Below, piece after piece: positions 44,730 to 56,349 of a stretch of 64,000 bases of DNA. A program made the translations under genes and the position numbers. This stretch comes from Lumnitzera littorea (Eukaryota; Streptophyta; Magnoliopsida; Myrtales; Combretaceae). The DNA lies in assembly GCA_024138015.1 (NCBI GenBank), contig JAMXBB010000009.1, positions 87,810,685-87,874,684 of the forward strand, given 5' to 3'. Each line of letters opens with the position of its first letter. The first letter of the stretch is position 1. Under the pieces are notes generated by a model. That model was not told where the DNA came from. It was given only the letters and a program-made list of their open reading frames with translations, and made no database searches.

Positions 44730-46380
44730 TTTTTAGGTCTTTGTAAGGTTATGGGTGATAATATTCATAGTACCACATTGGGTATTGTGAGCTGTAAGTG
44801 GATTATTCTTGATATTATTGTCTTTGATGATTAATTCCCCATTTTGAACCCATTCATTGAATATTTTCTTTAATATCCAACAATCTTTCATTGGGTAACT
44901 TACACTCCTATGGAACCTAAAAAACTTGGAGTCACTCTTTTCCTTACTCATTAGTAAGCACCTAACTATAGGGAGCCATCATCTAGCCATTGGTCGATGA
45001 GTATATGCACCTTTCCCATTGAGTATGGTTTTATTAAAGATGGTTTGGTGCTTGTAAGATTCTCACTTCTACATTTCTTTACTATTTTTGGATTCTTCTC
45101 TTGGGCTAAGTTCACCAATGGTGTGTGCTTGTTAAATCTTGTGTTCTCTCTTTTTTGTCATGCTATTGAGTTGTTTGGCCTTTGTGCTTTTCAACTAACA
45201 TGGAAAATGTGGGAAGGGAAAGGTTATCCAAGTGCATAGCATATTCAGTGAACATTCTTTGGATGCATATCCTCACTAGTTCCTTTTCATCACAGGCATC
45301 TTGTATATTGAGTGAGCATTCTCTAAAACGTTCAATATACTCCATCAAGTCTTCTTTAGGCTTTTGTCAAATTCTTCTCATATTAGTAAGAGTGACTCTC
45401 TCCTTAATGGAGAAAAACTTTTCTAGAAACATCTTGCACATGCTTCCCCATAAATCAATTGACCCTAGGGGAAGGTTGACATATCAAGTATAAGCCTTCT
45501 CTGCAAGTGACTTTGGAAACTCCTTCAATTTCAAGTCATCATCAAGTCCATACACGTCCAATGTTTCAATAAATTTTAATAAGTGTTCCTTGGTACTCCC
45601 TTACTTACCATTGAATGGCATGAATTTCAGACTCACATAGTCCTTAGAGTATGGCTTTGTGTTGATGGTAAGGGAGTTTCAGCTCTAGTACCCTCGTTGT
45701 GGACCTTGCTTGTATCTCCTTCAAGTACATGTCTAGATCTTCTTTGGTCACAAATGAACCTCTCTGGGTGGATGCTTCTGCCCTTACTAACATCATAGGT
45801 GTAGGATGCATGTGTACGGGGTTCATAGTTGTAGAGCTTGTAGGCACAAGGTTCATAGGTGTTCGTTGCACAGAATCAACAATTGTGACATGTGGCATAG
45901 CATGGGAGGATGACGAGCCTTCAATTTGGACTCCTTGGTTCCTTACTTCGAGTAATGCATCTTATGTAGCTATAGGTTTCACTATAGGAAGTTGCTCCTT
46001 AACTCTAGGAGTAACTTACTCGTTGACCACAGGGGGATTGAATGGTTGAGAGGCTTGTGGAGTAAGTTATTGCAACACATTAGAAGGATTAGAGTAGTTT
46101 CTCCCTATTACACAGCAATGAAGGTAGCTAAAGCAGGCACACATTGAGCGAATAGTACCATGAGTTCACTTAGGTTTTGATTAATCTCTTGCAACTTACG
46201 TATTAGTTATGAGTTATCAAGGACACCTTCTTTCGTGCTATCTCCTTGATTAGTGCCTCTAGTTAGAGGTGGATTTTGATCATTGGTGACAATAGGGATA
46301 TCTAGCTCTTGATTAATTTTATTGGTAGGATTAGCTCGTCTTCACCTTAGTGGTACCATGATGTAAGTGTCAAGTCTCCC
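44730..46380 (-). pseudogene. element F gag remnant
   Basis: 45163-45348 on minus (MMEYIERFRECSLNIQDACD, then RICIQRMFTEYAMHL) matches the gag core of a plant Gypsy group in which YIxRFRxLSLDC and MCxQGM are typical. 44733-44951 gives FFRFHRSVSYPMKDCWILKK, the YHRxxSHPxxxC block found after gag in the same group. 45644-45898 is the variable N-terminal region. Frameshifted between segments. Confidence 0.7.
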
Positions 46381-46383
46381 CTT

Positions 46384-46400
46384 CCCCAGTAAAGTTGCCA
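46384..46400 (-). other. primer binding site of element F
   Basis: On minus, TGGCAACTTTACTGGGG lies four bases after the LTR end CCCTCACACCCACA. It resembles the TGGCGAC-type primer sites of Tat and related Gypsy elements. Confidence 0.6.
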
Positions 46401-46404
46401 AAAA

Positions 46405-47075
46405 TGTGGGTGTGAGGGTTTGAGTATGAAGGTCAAGTGCGTACTACATAACAAGCGTGTTACATGTAACAGAGGAAGTAATTTGAATAGCACATGTGGC
46501 ATGATCAAGGGAGAAATGTAGGGAGGAGGATAGGCAATCTTAATAAGGCTCTAGCACTTGTGGTGACAGATGAAGGAGCTCAACGGCATCAAACTCTACC
46601 ATTGATGAAGGATATGAATGTGTTCCTGAAATGTTATAGTGTTTGATCTTTTACAGTGAGAATCCAACAGACTAACAGAGTTTGTACCAATTCTTTCTTT
46701 TCCAAATGAAGGAGGGAGAGGGGTATTTATAAGGATGGCCCTTAACTTCATCCATCAGATCATAATGATGAACAATGGCTAGAATTAGTCCCTTCTTTAT
46801 TAAATTTGAAATAGACATTCTTTATGGCTTAAGGCCTAGTAAAGGCCTCATTTTCTTAATGTGAGCTAAGTTGAGAAAGGTTGGATCGAGCAGACCAATT
46901 CAATAGGCCCTACTCTAAGCCCACCATACTAAATCTCCTGTGATCATCCCAATAATTTATGGGCCTGGCTCCTTAGGTCCTATCACTTTATCCCGAGGAG
47001 TCAAATCCATTTAATCAATAGGTTTGAAGCCCAATGTTGGATTTAGCCCTTTATAAAGATCAACTAGTAGGCCCT
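46405..47075 (-). repeat. element F 5' LTR
   Basis: It ends at 46405 (TGTGGGTGTGAGGG on plus) and carries a TATA-like CCTTATAAATACCCC on minus near 46716-46730. The outer boundary near 47075 is approximate. No second copy was found. Confidence 0.5.
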
Positions 47076-47079
47076 TTTT

Positions 47080-47764
47080 TTTTTAGGGCTCTTTTTTCTT
47101 TTTAGAATATTTCAAAATAAAATTAGGACCCTTCCTTTTAGATGTTTTCCTTAAATAAAATTATCTGGCTAAAAAACGTAAACTTGATTATTTTCAAAAT
47201 TAAAAGAAACCAACAAGCTAAAGTTTTATAGTAATAAGTTACAGAAGTTTGATTCTAAACAGTGGGTATGTAGACACCTGTAGTAAACTACAAGGCGACT
47301 TAAAATATGTAAAAAATTATTTTTTCCCTTTTGTAAGTAATTTTTCAATTTCTTCATTTTTGTAAGTAGACATGGTTTTGTTTGTTTATTTACTTGTAGA
47401 TTTCAATAAAAGGGTGTCTTGAAAAATAAACTTAAATTCGGAAGGTTCAAAGTGGTTCCCGATCAGGGTTTAATAGGATAGTCCCTAAATCTAATAATCT
47501 TTGGTTTTCAAAATTCAGTTTTTTTATAAAATTGGTTTTCTCATGGACCAATGGCTAGGTTAGAATCAATGAATCAATCCACCTAATTGATCCTAACTTA
47601 CTTGTTTCTCGACTTCGATCGGATGGTGACTCTAAAATGTTTTCAAAATTAAGAAAACCATATTTTCCTTAATTTTTAGTCACAAGATTATATCAAATGG
47701 GTATAAGATTAGATATAAATCGGGTTGAGGAAAATAAACGAAAACCAAAAAATCAGGATTGACA
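47080..47764 (+). repeat. element E 5' LTR, truncated
   Basis: Parallels 53770-54468. Shared blocks are GGGGCGACTTAAAGTAT (here AAGGCGACTTAAAATAT), TTTGGTTTTCAAAA and TCGACTTCGATCGGATGGTGACTC. Only the last quarter of the LTR is present. Confidence 0.7.
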
Positions 47765-47770
47765 GCTTAA

Positions 47771-47790
47771 TGACGCTACTAGAGAGTATC
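47771..47790 (+). other. primer binding site of element E
   Basis: TGACGCTACTAGAGAGTAT follows the LTR end GATTGACA by six bases. It resembles TGGCGCCACTGGGGA-type primer sites of Tat and Athila elements, with G-to-A decay. Confidence 0.55.
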
Positions 47791-48349
47791 AAGAGGGCTA
47801 GCTACTTAAACCTTCTGAATTTAAATTTATCTTCCAAGATACCCATATATATTTATTATTCTTTTATTGCAAATAACCTGTTTTAATTGTTATACTCATA
47901 TGTGCAATACATTGTGATATGGGGAGTTATTTATTGTATCATGGATGTAGGATAGATATGGTCAGACCCAGGCCGTCTTAGGAACTTAGGATGAGGGCCC
48001 ATTGTGTAGGCTACAAGTGTAGTGGTATAGCCACAATTTAAGGTCGATTAAGCCACTTTACTTAAGTTTCAATGTGACTAATGAACCATTTTTTCAAAGC
48101 CATATGAGATCGTAAAGCATAAAGACCTTTAGAACTTACCCTAATTACATTCACGAACCCTTTCCCAAAATTGGTAAATAAACATGATGTGGCAAAATAA
48201 AAAAAAAAACTATTACTTTGAAGTTTCTAATTTTTTCCCTATAAATATTCTCTTTGTAAATTTTTTCTTTTCTTTATAAAATATCAATGTAATTCCCATG
48301 TAAATAGGATAGTTTTGATGTAATTTTCTTTTCATCGTTTTTATAGAAA

Positions 48350-49315
48350 ATGGCTAGTTCCTCTCTTACAATAGCCCTTTTTAAGGAAATTCACATCTAT
48401 GAGCCTCTAGATTCTAAGGAAATACTCAAAACATGGTTTCAAGTTTTCAATCCAGACCAACAAAAGGTCATACAAGACAAGACTGGGCTTGTCCTTTCAT
48501 TACTTAAGGTTCAATCAACGTTACCATGGTGCGGGCTTTAATCAATTTTTGGGATCCAAAAATGTCAACCTTTTGTTTTGGTCCACTTTGTTTGAGACTA
48601 ACTGTCGAAGAATATTCTCATATGTTAGGGATCTCTTCTATTGAAAAATGGCATGTTCCAGATATTACAGCTAGGCATGCAAAGATTTTCAATAGACTCT
48701 TAAACCTTCGTGAATCCGAATATGTAAAATATGGGTAGATCACCATAAGAGAATCATTGGGGTAGATGATCTCTTCACTTGGTTTGCAACCCCATCTGGC
48801 TATAATCAGAAACTCTTTTGTATTAGCTTTGAGGTTAGGCAGCAACATAGAATCAATGCTTATATCTTGGCAACATTTGGGACTTTCCTAAGCGGATATT
48901 TCATATACATCATAGGATTGTAGAGCTGGTAACCTAATTTTTAGAAGAAAGTCTTATATCCCAACACTACTAGCTGAATAGGCCAGGTCATTCAGTTGTC
49001 TTAGATAAGAGAAGAATGGAGAATTAAAGACCAATATGACTTTACTCATGGTCTGGTTTCTCGGCCATGCATGAAGCTATAATCTTAACTTCTCCCATAG
49101 GAAAGACATCTAAACAAATGAATCTTATTGATGCATTTGCTGCTATCATTAAAGTCCTTAAAGTTGTTGTTACCTATTATTGGGTTAGAGCTTTCCAAAA
49201 GTTTCGCATTGAAGGTATCTCTTGCGTTATTAAATGCATTAAGGCAGTTGAACTGAAGAAGAGAAGGAAGATGGAAGAGGAGCTAAGACATCCCAAGAAA
49301 AAGTGGATATAAACT
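48350..49315 (+). pseudogene. Ogre-like ORF1 remnant, plant mobile domain-like
   Basis: Three overlapping or adjacent frames: 48350-48541 (MASSSLTIALFKEIHIYEPL), 48526-48738 (LINFWDPKMSTFCFG, LRLTVEEYSHMLGIS) and 49067-49312. The phrase FWDPxxxxFxFG followed by LxLTVEEYSxLLGIP recalls the plant mobile domain and ORF1 of Ogre elements. Its function is unknown in that family. The final frame is rich in Lys and Arg (KKRRKMEEELRHPKKKW). Broken by shifts; the homology is from memory. Confidence 0.6.
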
Positions 49316-49974
49316 TTAGGGGTTGTTTGTAATAAATTTTGAATAATGTATTCGAAACTTCAAAAAATGCAATAAAAATCCATTTCTTGCCACATTATAG
49401 TCAATTTACTAACTCCCCTCTCTGCATTCGCGTGCCCTCATTTTAGATTTTTGATTTCTCGTTTTTATCTATAAATATTCATTATTGGTTTTGTTAGCTT
49501 ATGTTTCAATCATTTAAAAGTGAAGCAAAAATAAAAGTGAAATTTTTTCTATCTAGATTTCTCAAACTCATGAAATTTATGTCTTTAGGCTTCTAACTCT
49601 AAATATTTGATTTCTTTTATAAGTCCTTTTCTCAATTCCTTCTATTTCAACTTTTTTCATTTTTTTTTTGTCAATTCTCATTTACACATCCTTTTCAATG
49701 ATTATATTGCTTGTAGGTAACCTTTTAAATACCTACAGGTTATTAGTAATTGATTGTAAATATTTAGTCTTTAGCTCCTGTTCCCTTAAAAATGTTTTTC
49801 CACTTTAAGAAGTTAGAAAATCCTGGTATTCTATTGCCCATTTTCTTTTTATTCATTCTTGAATAAGCCCTTTTCTCTCTATAAAAAAAAAAAAAAACAA
49901 GCAACTATCAAAATAAAAAAAAAAAATGACAATCCATAAAATTGTTAACAAGTATAGATTCTTACTAGGGAGCA
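49316..49974. other. spacer between ORF1 and gag of element E
   Basis: AT-rich leader-like sequence with two A-runs (49884-49898 and 49914-49926). No frame of interest. By position it is the ORF1-gag spacer. Confidence 0.4.
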
Positions 49975-51250
49975 ATGGCCAGCAGTAGAAATGATGGCAA
50001 CCTTGGTGACACCAACCTTGTAGAATTGAGGATTCACCCATTAGAACAAATTGTGGGGAAAGTGGCTGAGCATTTAGACCTCATGGTTGACAACATAGCT
50101 TTGCTCAGAGTAACAACACTAGCAAATAAAGAGCATTAGCATGAGAAGAGAGCCATCAAATTCCCAAAGTCAACCTAGTATCGGATCCTGATCCTTTTGA
50201 GGTCAACATGAGACTAGATAATTTAGGACCAATCAACTCAGAGCCTAGTCAAGATAGTCTTAAATAGTGGGAAAGAAAATTGACCTAACAAATTAATGAG
50301 AGGATGAAGACATTTGGAAGTTATGACGGATACGAGTAGGTTAGCATCATTGACTTCTTTGTATATGATGTTGGGCTCTATCTTGAAAAGTTCAAAATAC
50401 CTGAATTTGAGAAATATAACGAGGCAAGCTCCACATTAGGTTGTATCTATGCAAGATGGATCGTTACTTAAAAACAAGTAGTTATTGGTCTAAACATTTC
50501 AAGATAGCCTCATTGGGCCAGCTTTGTCTTAGTACACCCAGTTGAATTTAAGGCAAGTTGATACATGGGACAAGTTAGCTCAAGCATTCTTTGAACATTA
50601 CAAATTTAATGTGGAGATAGCACTATCTATTTGGGACTTAAGCAATATGAGGAAAAATGACAACAAAACTTTTAAGGAATACACCTAAAGATGGGAGGCA
50701 TGGTAGCCAAAATCACTTCCCCTTTAATAGAGAAAGAATCAACCAAGGCGTTTATCCAAACATGGAATGGGCCATATTTTAGTCATCTCCTAGGGCAATC
50801 AACTACTAGCTTTGTAGATGTAGTGTCAGTAGGCAGTTGCATGGAGGAGGCAATAAAGTAGGAAAATTAGTTGAGGACCAAATTACCTCAGCAAGTCCTA
50901 AAATGACTGTAAATTCAGTAGGCTTTAAAACAAAGACACTCAAAAGGCACCTTACTCCAATCTTGATCCCAATAACTCAACTCCTTCATCAATTGAGAGA
51001 GGTAGAAATGTTAAGCTGTACACCTCCTCCACCTAGACACAAGCTCCAGAGGCTAGATCTTAGCCCACCATGTCAATACCATATGCCCAATGGTTTATTC
51101 TATAGACTAATGTTGGAAACTGAAACCCAAGATTCAAGACCTAATTGAGGCTGGGCTACTTTAAATAGACTCTACCAATCCTAATGGAATAGAGATTAAG
51201 GTAAATGTTCCTTCACAATATGCTGGGTCATGCATCAACATGATAGGAAC
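49975..51250 (+). pseudogene. element E gag remnant (Tat-type)
   Basis: Starts ATGGCCAGCAGTAG at 49975. The conserved gag blocks follow: IPEFEKYNEASSTLGCIYAR near 50400-50460, then WDKLAQAFFEHYKFNVEIAL near 50570-50630 and NKTFKEY near 50663-50683, which is the Tat gag core. Around 51065-51235, IPYAQW, IEIKVN and QYAGSCINMI-like residues match the region just upstream of the protease. The zinc knuckle between them seems lost. Several stops. Confidence 0.75.
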
Positions 51251-51715
51251 ATCTAAACAAAAGAGGGGAATGGCTGGTAGGAGTTTAAGTTAAAAAGAGA
51301 CAAGGGCACTTTGATAGAAACTAGAGAATGAGGGGCAATTACTAAGGAAGTCCAACTACCATTGATTTGTAATGTTGGAAATTTCTTAAATAAAAGTTCT
51401 TTGTTTCTTGAATATTTCTTGGTAAAAATTTTATATTGGGGTAAATAAACACACATTTTTTATATCTTATTTTGAAAAAGTTTAGAATAAAAAGAGGGAA
51501 ACCAAATCCTAAACATTAACCCTTAAACACTTGAGAATTGCGAGTCATTTAAAGTAAGGAAACATCACTCATTCCTTAAAGGAAGTTCATCTTGAATTTG
51601 ATACATGAATCAAAATGATGTTAGGCAATATAATTCATTTTTCAACAACCTAAACACAAAATCCATTATCAACACCATTAAGCCTTTTAAAAGAAGTATT
51701 TTTAAAATTAAATCA
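51251..51715. other. non-coding remnant between gag and 3' LTR of element E
   Basis: This is where protease, RT, RNase H and integrase should begin. Only AT-rich sequence without homology is left, so the pol region was deleted. No polypurine tract is obvious before the LTR start at 51716. Confidence 0.4.
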
Positions 51716-52024
51716 TGTAGGTACCCTATTTTTGTCCCTCTATAATTTTAGAATTTTTAGAATAGGAAAAATGGTCCTAATATATAAAAACACACAAAAA
51801 AAAAATAGAAAATTTGGAAAAAAGCACAAAGAAATAGAAAACATTTAAATTTAAAAAAAAATAAAAAAATAAAAAAAAGAAGAAAATAATAATAATAAAT
51901 AATTTAAATAGAATAGAAAATTTTGGTTTAGCCTTATTATTTTTTTTAAGGGCCTTAAATGATAAAAAGAGAAGAGGGATTTTGGGCTTGGGCTTAGATT
52001 TAAACCTAGCCGAGATCAACCTAG

Positions 52025-52055
52025 TCCATACATGTAATTTGATTACATGTATGGA
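52025..52055. other. 14-bp perfect hairpin in Tat-type LTR
   Basis: TCCATACATGTAAT, a loop of TTG, then ATTACATGTATGGA. Corresponding stems with different sequence sit at 32771-32793 and 39311-39341 in the other LTR copies. The paired structure therefore seems conserved while the sequence drifts. Confidence 0.65.
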
Positions 52056-52140
52056 TAAGGCATAGGCCAATAGCCTGATGGTATTACACTATGACTTGCA
52101 TTATCAATAATATGGAGATCTTAGGTTTGAATCTTGCAAC
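52056..52140 (+). other. tRNA-like / pol III promoter-like segment in Tat-type LTR
   Basis: TAAGGCATAGGCCAATAGCCTGATGG-like sequence (A-box-like TAGCCTGATGG) is followed about 55 bp later by GGTTTGAATCT (52124-52134), close to the B-box consensus GGTTCGAATCC. The minus strand near 39225-39290 has AGGCCTAACAAATA and GAGTTCGAGAC in the same order. It does not fold as a real tRNA that I can see. It may be a tRNA-derived fragment fixed in the LTR. Confidence 0.45.
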
Positions 52141-54468
52141 AGGTACATAGTACCTTTTTCATTTTCTTTACAAATCACTTGCCATGTGTTGACTGGCCAT
52201 TGGGCTACGTGTCTGATAGGTGGCACTATGTCAACATTTTTCACATATGTTGTGCCATGCATCTAGACATGTGGCACAATGACATGGGGCATTTGCCACA
52301 TGTTTGGCTACATGTCTTGTCGAGACACGTGTTACGATGCCATTCAATCACTTGGCTGATGTGGCACTACGTTGCAGCATCTCTTTCTTTTCCTTTCCTT
52401 CCTTTTCCCTAAATTTTCTCATGTTTTCCTCCTTGATGAGCTCACTTCATGGCCTTTTTTATCCTTCTTTTCTATGTGATTTCATCAAATTAATGATGAA
52501 ATCGCTTAGAAGACTTAGAACACTTTAGATTAGACCCAAGAACACATCTAGATACAAATATTTAAGGGGTCAAAATGTGGATTGAAAATCAAGAAAAGTT
52601 CACAAACTCGGATTTTCTTTCACTTTTCATTTGCACAATTTGAGCTTGTTTAATGCGATTCAAAGCTTCTAAATGGAATTTTAAGTAAAAATGTTTGTTC
52701 AGGGATTGCATTTGACCACTAATTTCAACCAAAATCAAGGTAAATCGGATTGAAATCAAATCAAGTAGTCTAATACCCATTAAGTTGAAAATTTGATTTT
52801 AATGTAGAATTGAACTTTCTTAGCTTGGTTGAGCTTTAATCAGTATAAAAAGGACTCAAGGGTACTCGAATAATTACAAACCAAGCTTCAAAACCAAGCT
52901 TCAAAATTGCTTCTTGAAGCTTCAATAATCTCTTTCTCATTCTAAAACCCTAACTTGCAAGCACCCACCTTCTCTCTAGCTTTTGTCTCTCATTCCTCAC
53001 CTTTAAAACTTAAAACTAAAATCACTAGCATGCCTAGATCCTAAGCTTCCAATTGTTGCTTATCTTATGCCTCGCTATAGCCTCTTTCCCCTTCGATGAC
53101 ATCTTAGGGTTTGACCCTTTCGACCACCACTTTGAACCACTATGTTGGGTGGTCTTTTGTTCAAATTGACACAACTACGTAACTTCCTACATCCATAAAC
53201 TTGAACCACCACCATCTACTCACCCTTAGCAACTACCCACGCGTACCACCTATAATCACAACCGATGGCCCTTTACCAAAAACCTTCAAATCTATCTCCA
53301 AACATCAAGGCACTTGGCTTACCCCCCCAAGTCTAATCGTAAACTCACAAATCTATCTTCACCACTACGAAAAGGCCATCGTATTGAGCTAAACCATCCC
53401 TACATGACTGTTGCTATTGAAGTTGGAGATAATTCGACCCATGATCCGAGCACTCGTATCTAGAGCAGATCGACCTAGCTCGTACGTTTGTTCCAAGCAC
53501 TTGGTTCGACCTTGTTTTGATTTTGGTTTATGTTGTGTTTTGTATTTTGTACTTTATTTATTTATTTATTCTTATAACTTCATGAAATTGTAAAAAAAAA
53601 AAACAAAAAAAAAAGGAAGAAAAGCGAGAAGAAGAAAAAAAGAAAAAGTTTTTTTTTTTTATTTTCATGTTTTAGAGAGAAATTAATAATAAGAAAATAA
53701 GGTAAGTAAAAAAAAAAAGAGATAAAATGAAATAAATAAGTAAATTAGTAGATGAATGGGTTTTACCAGTTAGAAAGTCACTTTTCGGTAAAAATAAAAT
53801 AAAATCAACTTTTTCAAATTAGGGCCTTTTAAAACTTTCAAAAATAAACAAACCAATTTAAGACCTTTTAGAAAATTTAAAGTAAATTAAAAAGGTTAAG
53901 AAACTTAAACTCGACTTTTTTCTAAAATAAAAGAGATTAACCTGCTTAGAAATGAACTACGAAAGTCTGATCTTGAATAGTCAATATATAGGCACTCGTA
54001 GCAATTACGGGGCGACTTAAAGTATAAAAAATTTCCTTTTTCATATTTTATAAATAATTGTTCAATTTAATTAATTTAGTTGCATGTGAATGATTTGTAA
54101 TTGTAATCTCAAATTATAAGGGTATAATGAAAGTAAACTTAAATTCGAAAAGTTAAAAAGTGGTACTTATTAAAGGTTTAATATGATAGCCTTCGGATCT
54201 AAAGTCTTTGGTTTTCAAAACTTTTTTCTTGAAATCAGTTTTTTAAGTAGATAGTGTTTAGGTTAAATTAATCCACCTAATCGATATCAATTTAACCTAA
54301 CCCACTTTTTTTCTTGACTCCAATCAAGTGGTAACTCAAAGAATTTTCAAAATATGTTTAAAAACAAAGTTTTTCTTAACTCCTAATTGAGGGTTAATAT
54401 TAAACGAGTTAAGGTTTAATACTAATTAAGTTAAGGAAAATAATAAAACCAAGAAAAAAGCAAGCTCA

Positions 54469-54675
54469 ATGAACCCTATCAAGAACTGCCCTACAATGAG
54501 GTAATCTGGAGGTTAAGGTTATTAAAAAGGAGAAAAGTTGAAACTAATTTATGCTTTTTTAGTTGCCTCAATGAAGTTCGTGATTAAGTAAAAAGCCTTA
54601 AAGCTTGAAAGGATTATGGGCATTTACCTTAAAAGGCGTATTCTTGAAATAAGGCCCATCTCTTGAAATAAGAAC
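54469..54675. other. spacer between element E and solo LTR S4
   Basis: No gene recognised. It ends with AGAAC, one copy of the S4 target duplication. The same host sequence continues at 58309. Confidence 0.4.
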
Positions 54676-55445
54676 TGTAAACCCCACGAATTTAGTTATC
54701 TAAGTATAGAATCAAACGCCCAAACTGTAGATGATTTCTTGAAGTCAATAGAGCCAATGAGATTTAAAATTAATTAAAAATCTCAATTCAAAACCTAAAG
54801 TGAATATGAAAAACCTTAAATTATCAATTGAACCTCTAATCGCATATGAAGACCCTAAAACCTTAAGTATATGTAACTGCAAAAGTTGACCTCGAACCTC
54901 ATTAAAACCCTAAGATAACAATTGAAGACTTAATTACGTATGAATATATTAAACCTTAAATGTGTAAAAAACACTAGAGATTATACTCGGAAGTAATAAA
55001 AACCCTAAAGCTATTACTTTAAGGATATAAAAGTATTAATCCACCATAATTTACCCTAAAACCCTAAGTGATAATATATTCTCCATATTTTGCCATTTCA
55101 TTAGTAAATGACTAAAGATAACTTTCAATCATGCATAAATATTTAGAATACTTAAGTGATCCCTTAGAAACTAAGATATTGCATTCTAGATCACATTCAT
55201 CTTCTAAGTATATAACTAGGATAGTATTATATAGAGTTAGGCATATAGTTAAAGCTTAGGTTAAATGTAGTGAACCTTAACACCCTAATTGGTACTTTTC
55301 ATACTAGTTATACTAAGTAGCTTATTAAATGATGTATATAGGATATAAATACCTAAAGTAAGATCTGATCATCTATTTTTACTAATAAATTCACCAAATG
55401 CCTCATTTCCTTAATTTTCCTTAATTACTACATTTTGTATGGAAA

Positions 55446-55519
55446 GTTGACCAAGTCAACACATGTTGACCAAAGTCAAAAGGTTGACTAAGTCAACACA
55501 TGTTGACTAAAGTCAATAT
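55446..55519 (+). promoter_or_regulatory. W-box-like array in solo LTR S4
   Basis: Two adjacent 37-bp copies, each containing GTTGAC, AGTCAACACATGTTGAC and AAAGTCAA, give eight TTGAC cores on the two strands. TTGAC is the core of WRKY-factor W-boxes. It lies about 770 bp into the LTR, upstream of a pyrimidine-rich leader, where U3 regulatory repeats would be expected. Function is inferred. Confidence 0.55.
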
Positions 55520-56215
55520 TTAGAAAAGTGAACAAAAATGTCCCTTTCATTTGAAAAAAAAAATATCTTCCTATTCATGATTTCTTTTTTTTTTCTTTTG
55601 GCTTTTTCCTTCTTTTTTTTCTTTTTGTGTCGTCCACTTCTTCCTTCTTCTAGACCCCACTTTTCTTCATTTTTTCAAACACAAACTAAAACAAAGCAAA
55701 GTCCCTTTCTTCTTCCCTTTTCCAACGGTATCTTCCCTTCCCCTTTCACTCTTCTTTCCTTTTCAACTTTTCATCCATTTTCAAGAGCAAAATTAAGGCA
55801 TGTACTTATGATACTATGTCTTGCTTCATCTTCTTTACTAGTTAGAAGAAGAGTTAGGTTAGGTTAAGTAATTATGTGTTGTGTATATATATATTAATTT
55901 AGGCTTAAAGTTTCAATCTTTACATATGGAAGTGTAGAAATCTTTAGGCAATGGAAGAAGATATATGTGTATATGTCTTTGAGTATGTCTACATAAGGGT
56001 ATGCTAGAGATATACATGTATAAATACCTTTGTATATAAGTATTCATTATGTATATAACCTAAATTAAGACATCTACTAACTATACATACATATACCATG
56101 TTAAATATACCCTTAAAATACAAAAAGATAAAATTTGAGAAGCTTTCTTAAGGGGGTAGATAAGGCGTATAAAAATATGTATGTCACCGTATACGTATAT
56201 GGGTATGTGTATTAG

Positions 56216-56265
56216 TATATGTAAGTACTTATAAGTACACATGTATAAGTACTTATAAGTACACA
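56216..56265 (+). repeat. tandem palindromic repeat
   Basis: Two copies of GTATAAGTACTTATAAGTACAC (first copy GTATATGTAAGTACTTATAA-like). Each contains the palindrome AAGTACTT followed by a second TAAGTACA half. Confidence 0.6.
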
Positions 56266-56349
56266 AGTATACATATTAGTATATTAGCAGTACAGGTATG
56301 TATATCACATATGTAGAAAGTGTGTAAATATATAAGGATAATAATAGAC

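Larger units (their letters stand above)
43870..47075 (-). mobile_element. element F, Ty3/Gypsy gag-protease remnant with 5' LTR
   Basis: On minus: an LTR (about 47075-46405) with TATA-like box, a primer site, gag (46380-44730) and a protease (44700-44000). No RT, RNase H, integrase or 3' LTR follows, so the 3' half is lost. It is head-to-head with element E, whose truncated LTR begins near 47080. Confidence 0.65.
47080..54468 (+). mobile_element. element E, Ogre-like Tat derivative lacking pol
   Basis: Order on plus: truncated 5' LTR (to 47764), primer site (47771), an extra ORF1 upstream of gag (48350-49315), gag (49975-51250), then directly a 2753-bp 3' LTR (51716-54468). Protease, RT, RNase H and integrase are absent. 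An ORF upstream of gag is a hallmark of Ogre-type Tat elements. The flanks AATCA (51711-51715) and ATGAA (54469-54473) of the 3' LTR differ, as expected for an LTR joined to internal sequence. Confidence 0.7.
51716..54468 (+). repeat. element E 3' LTR (Tat-type, 2.75 kb)
   Basis: Starts TGTAGGTACCCTATTTTTG and ends AAAAAGCAAGCTCA. The first 430 bp correspond to the minus strand of 39206-39703 and 32665-33152 (AATTTTTAGAATAGG). The last 700 bp correspond to 47080-47764. A TATA-like AGTATAAAAAGGAC near 52841-52854 is followed by a leader with a repeated ACCAAGCTTCAAAA (52881-52908). Removal of the chain of internal genes left this LTR intact. Confidence 0.75.

Noticed and set aside
52056..52140. 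Possible tRNA gene
   Set aside because: Box-like motifs are present, but I could not build an acceptor stem or anticodon arm, and the segment recurs in LTR copies. It is listed only as tRNA-like.
55538..55867. 109-codon Phe/Ser-rich frame
   Set aside because: It derives from a pyrimidine-rich leader in solo LTR S4. No homology.
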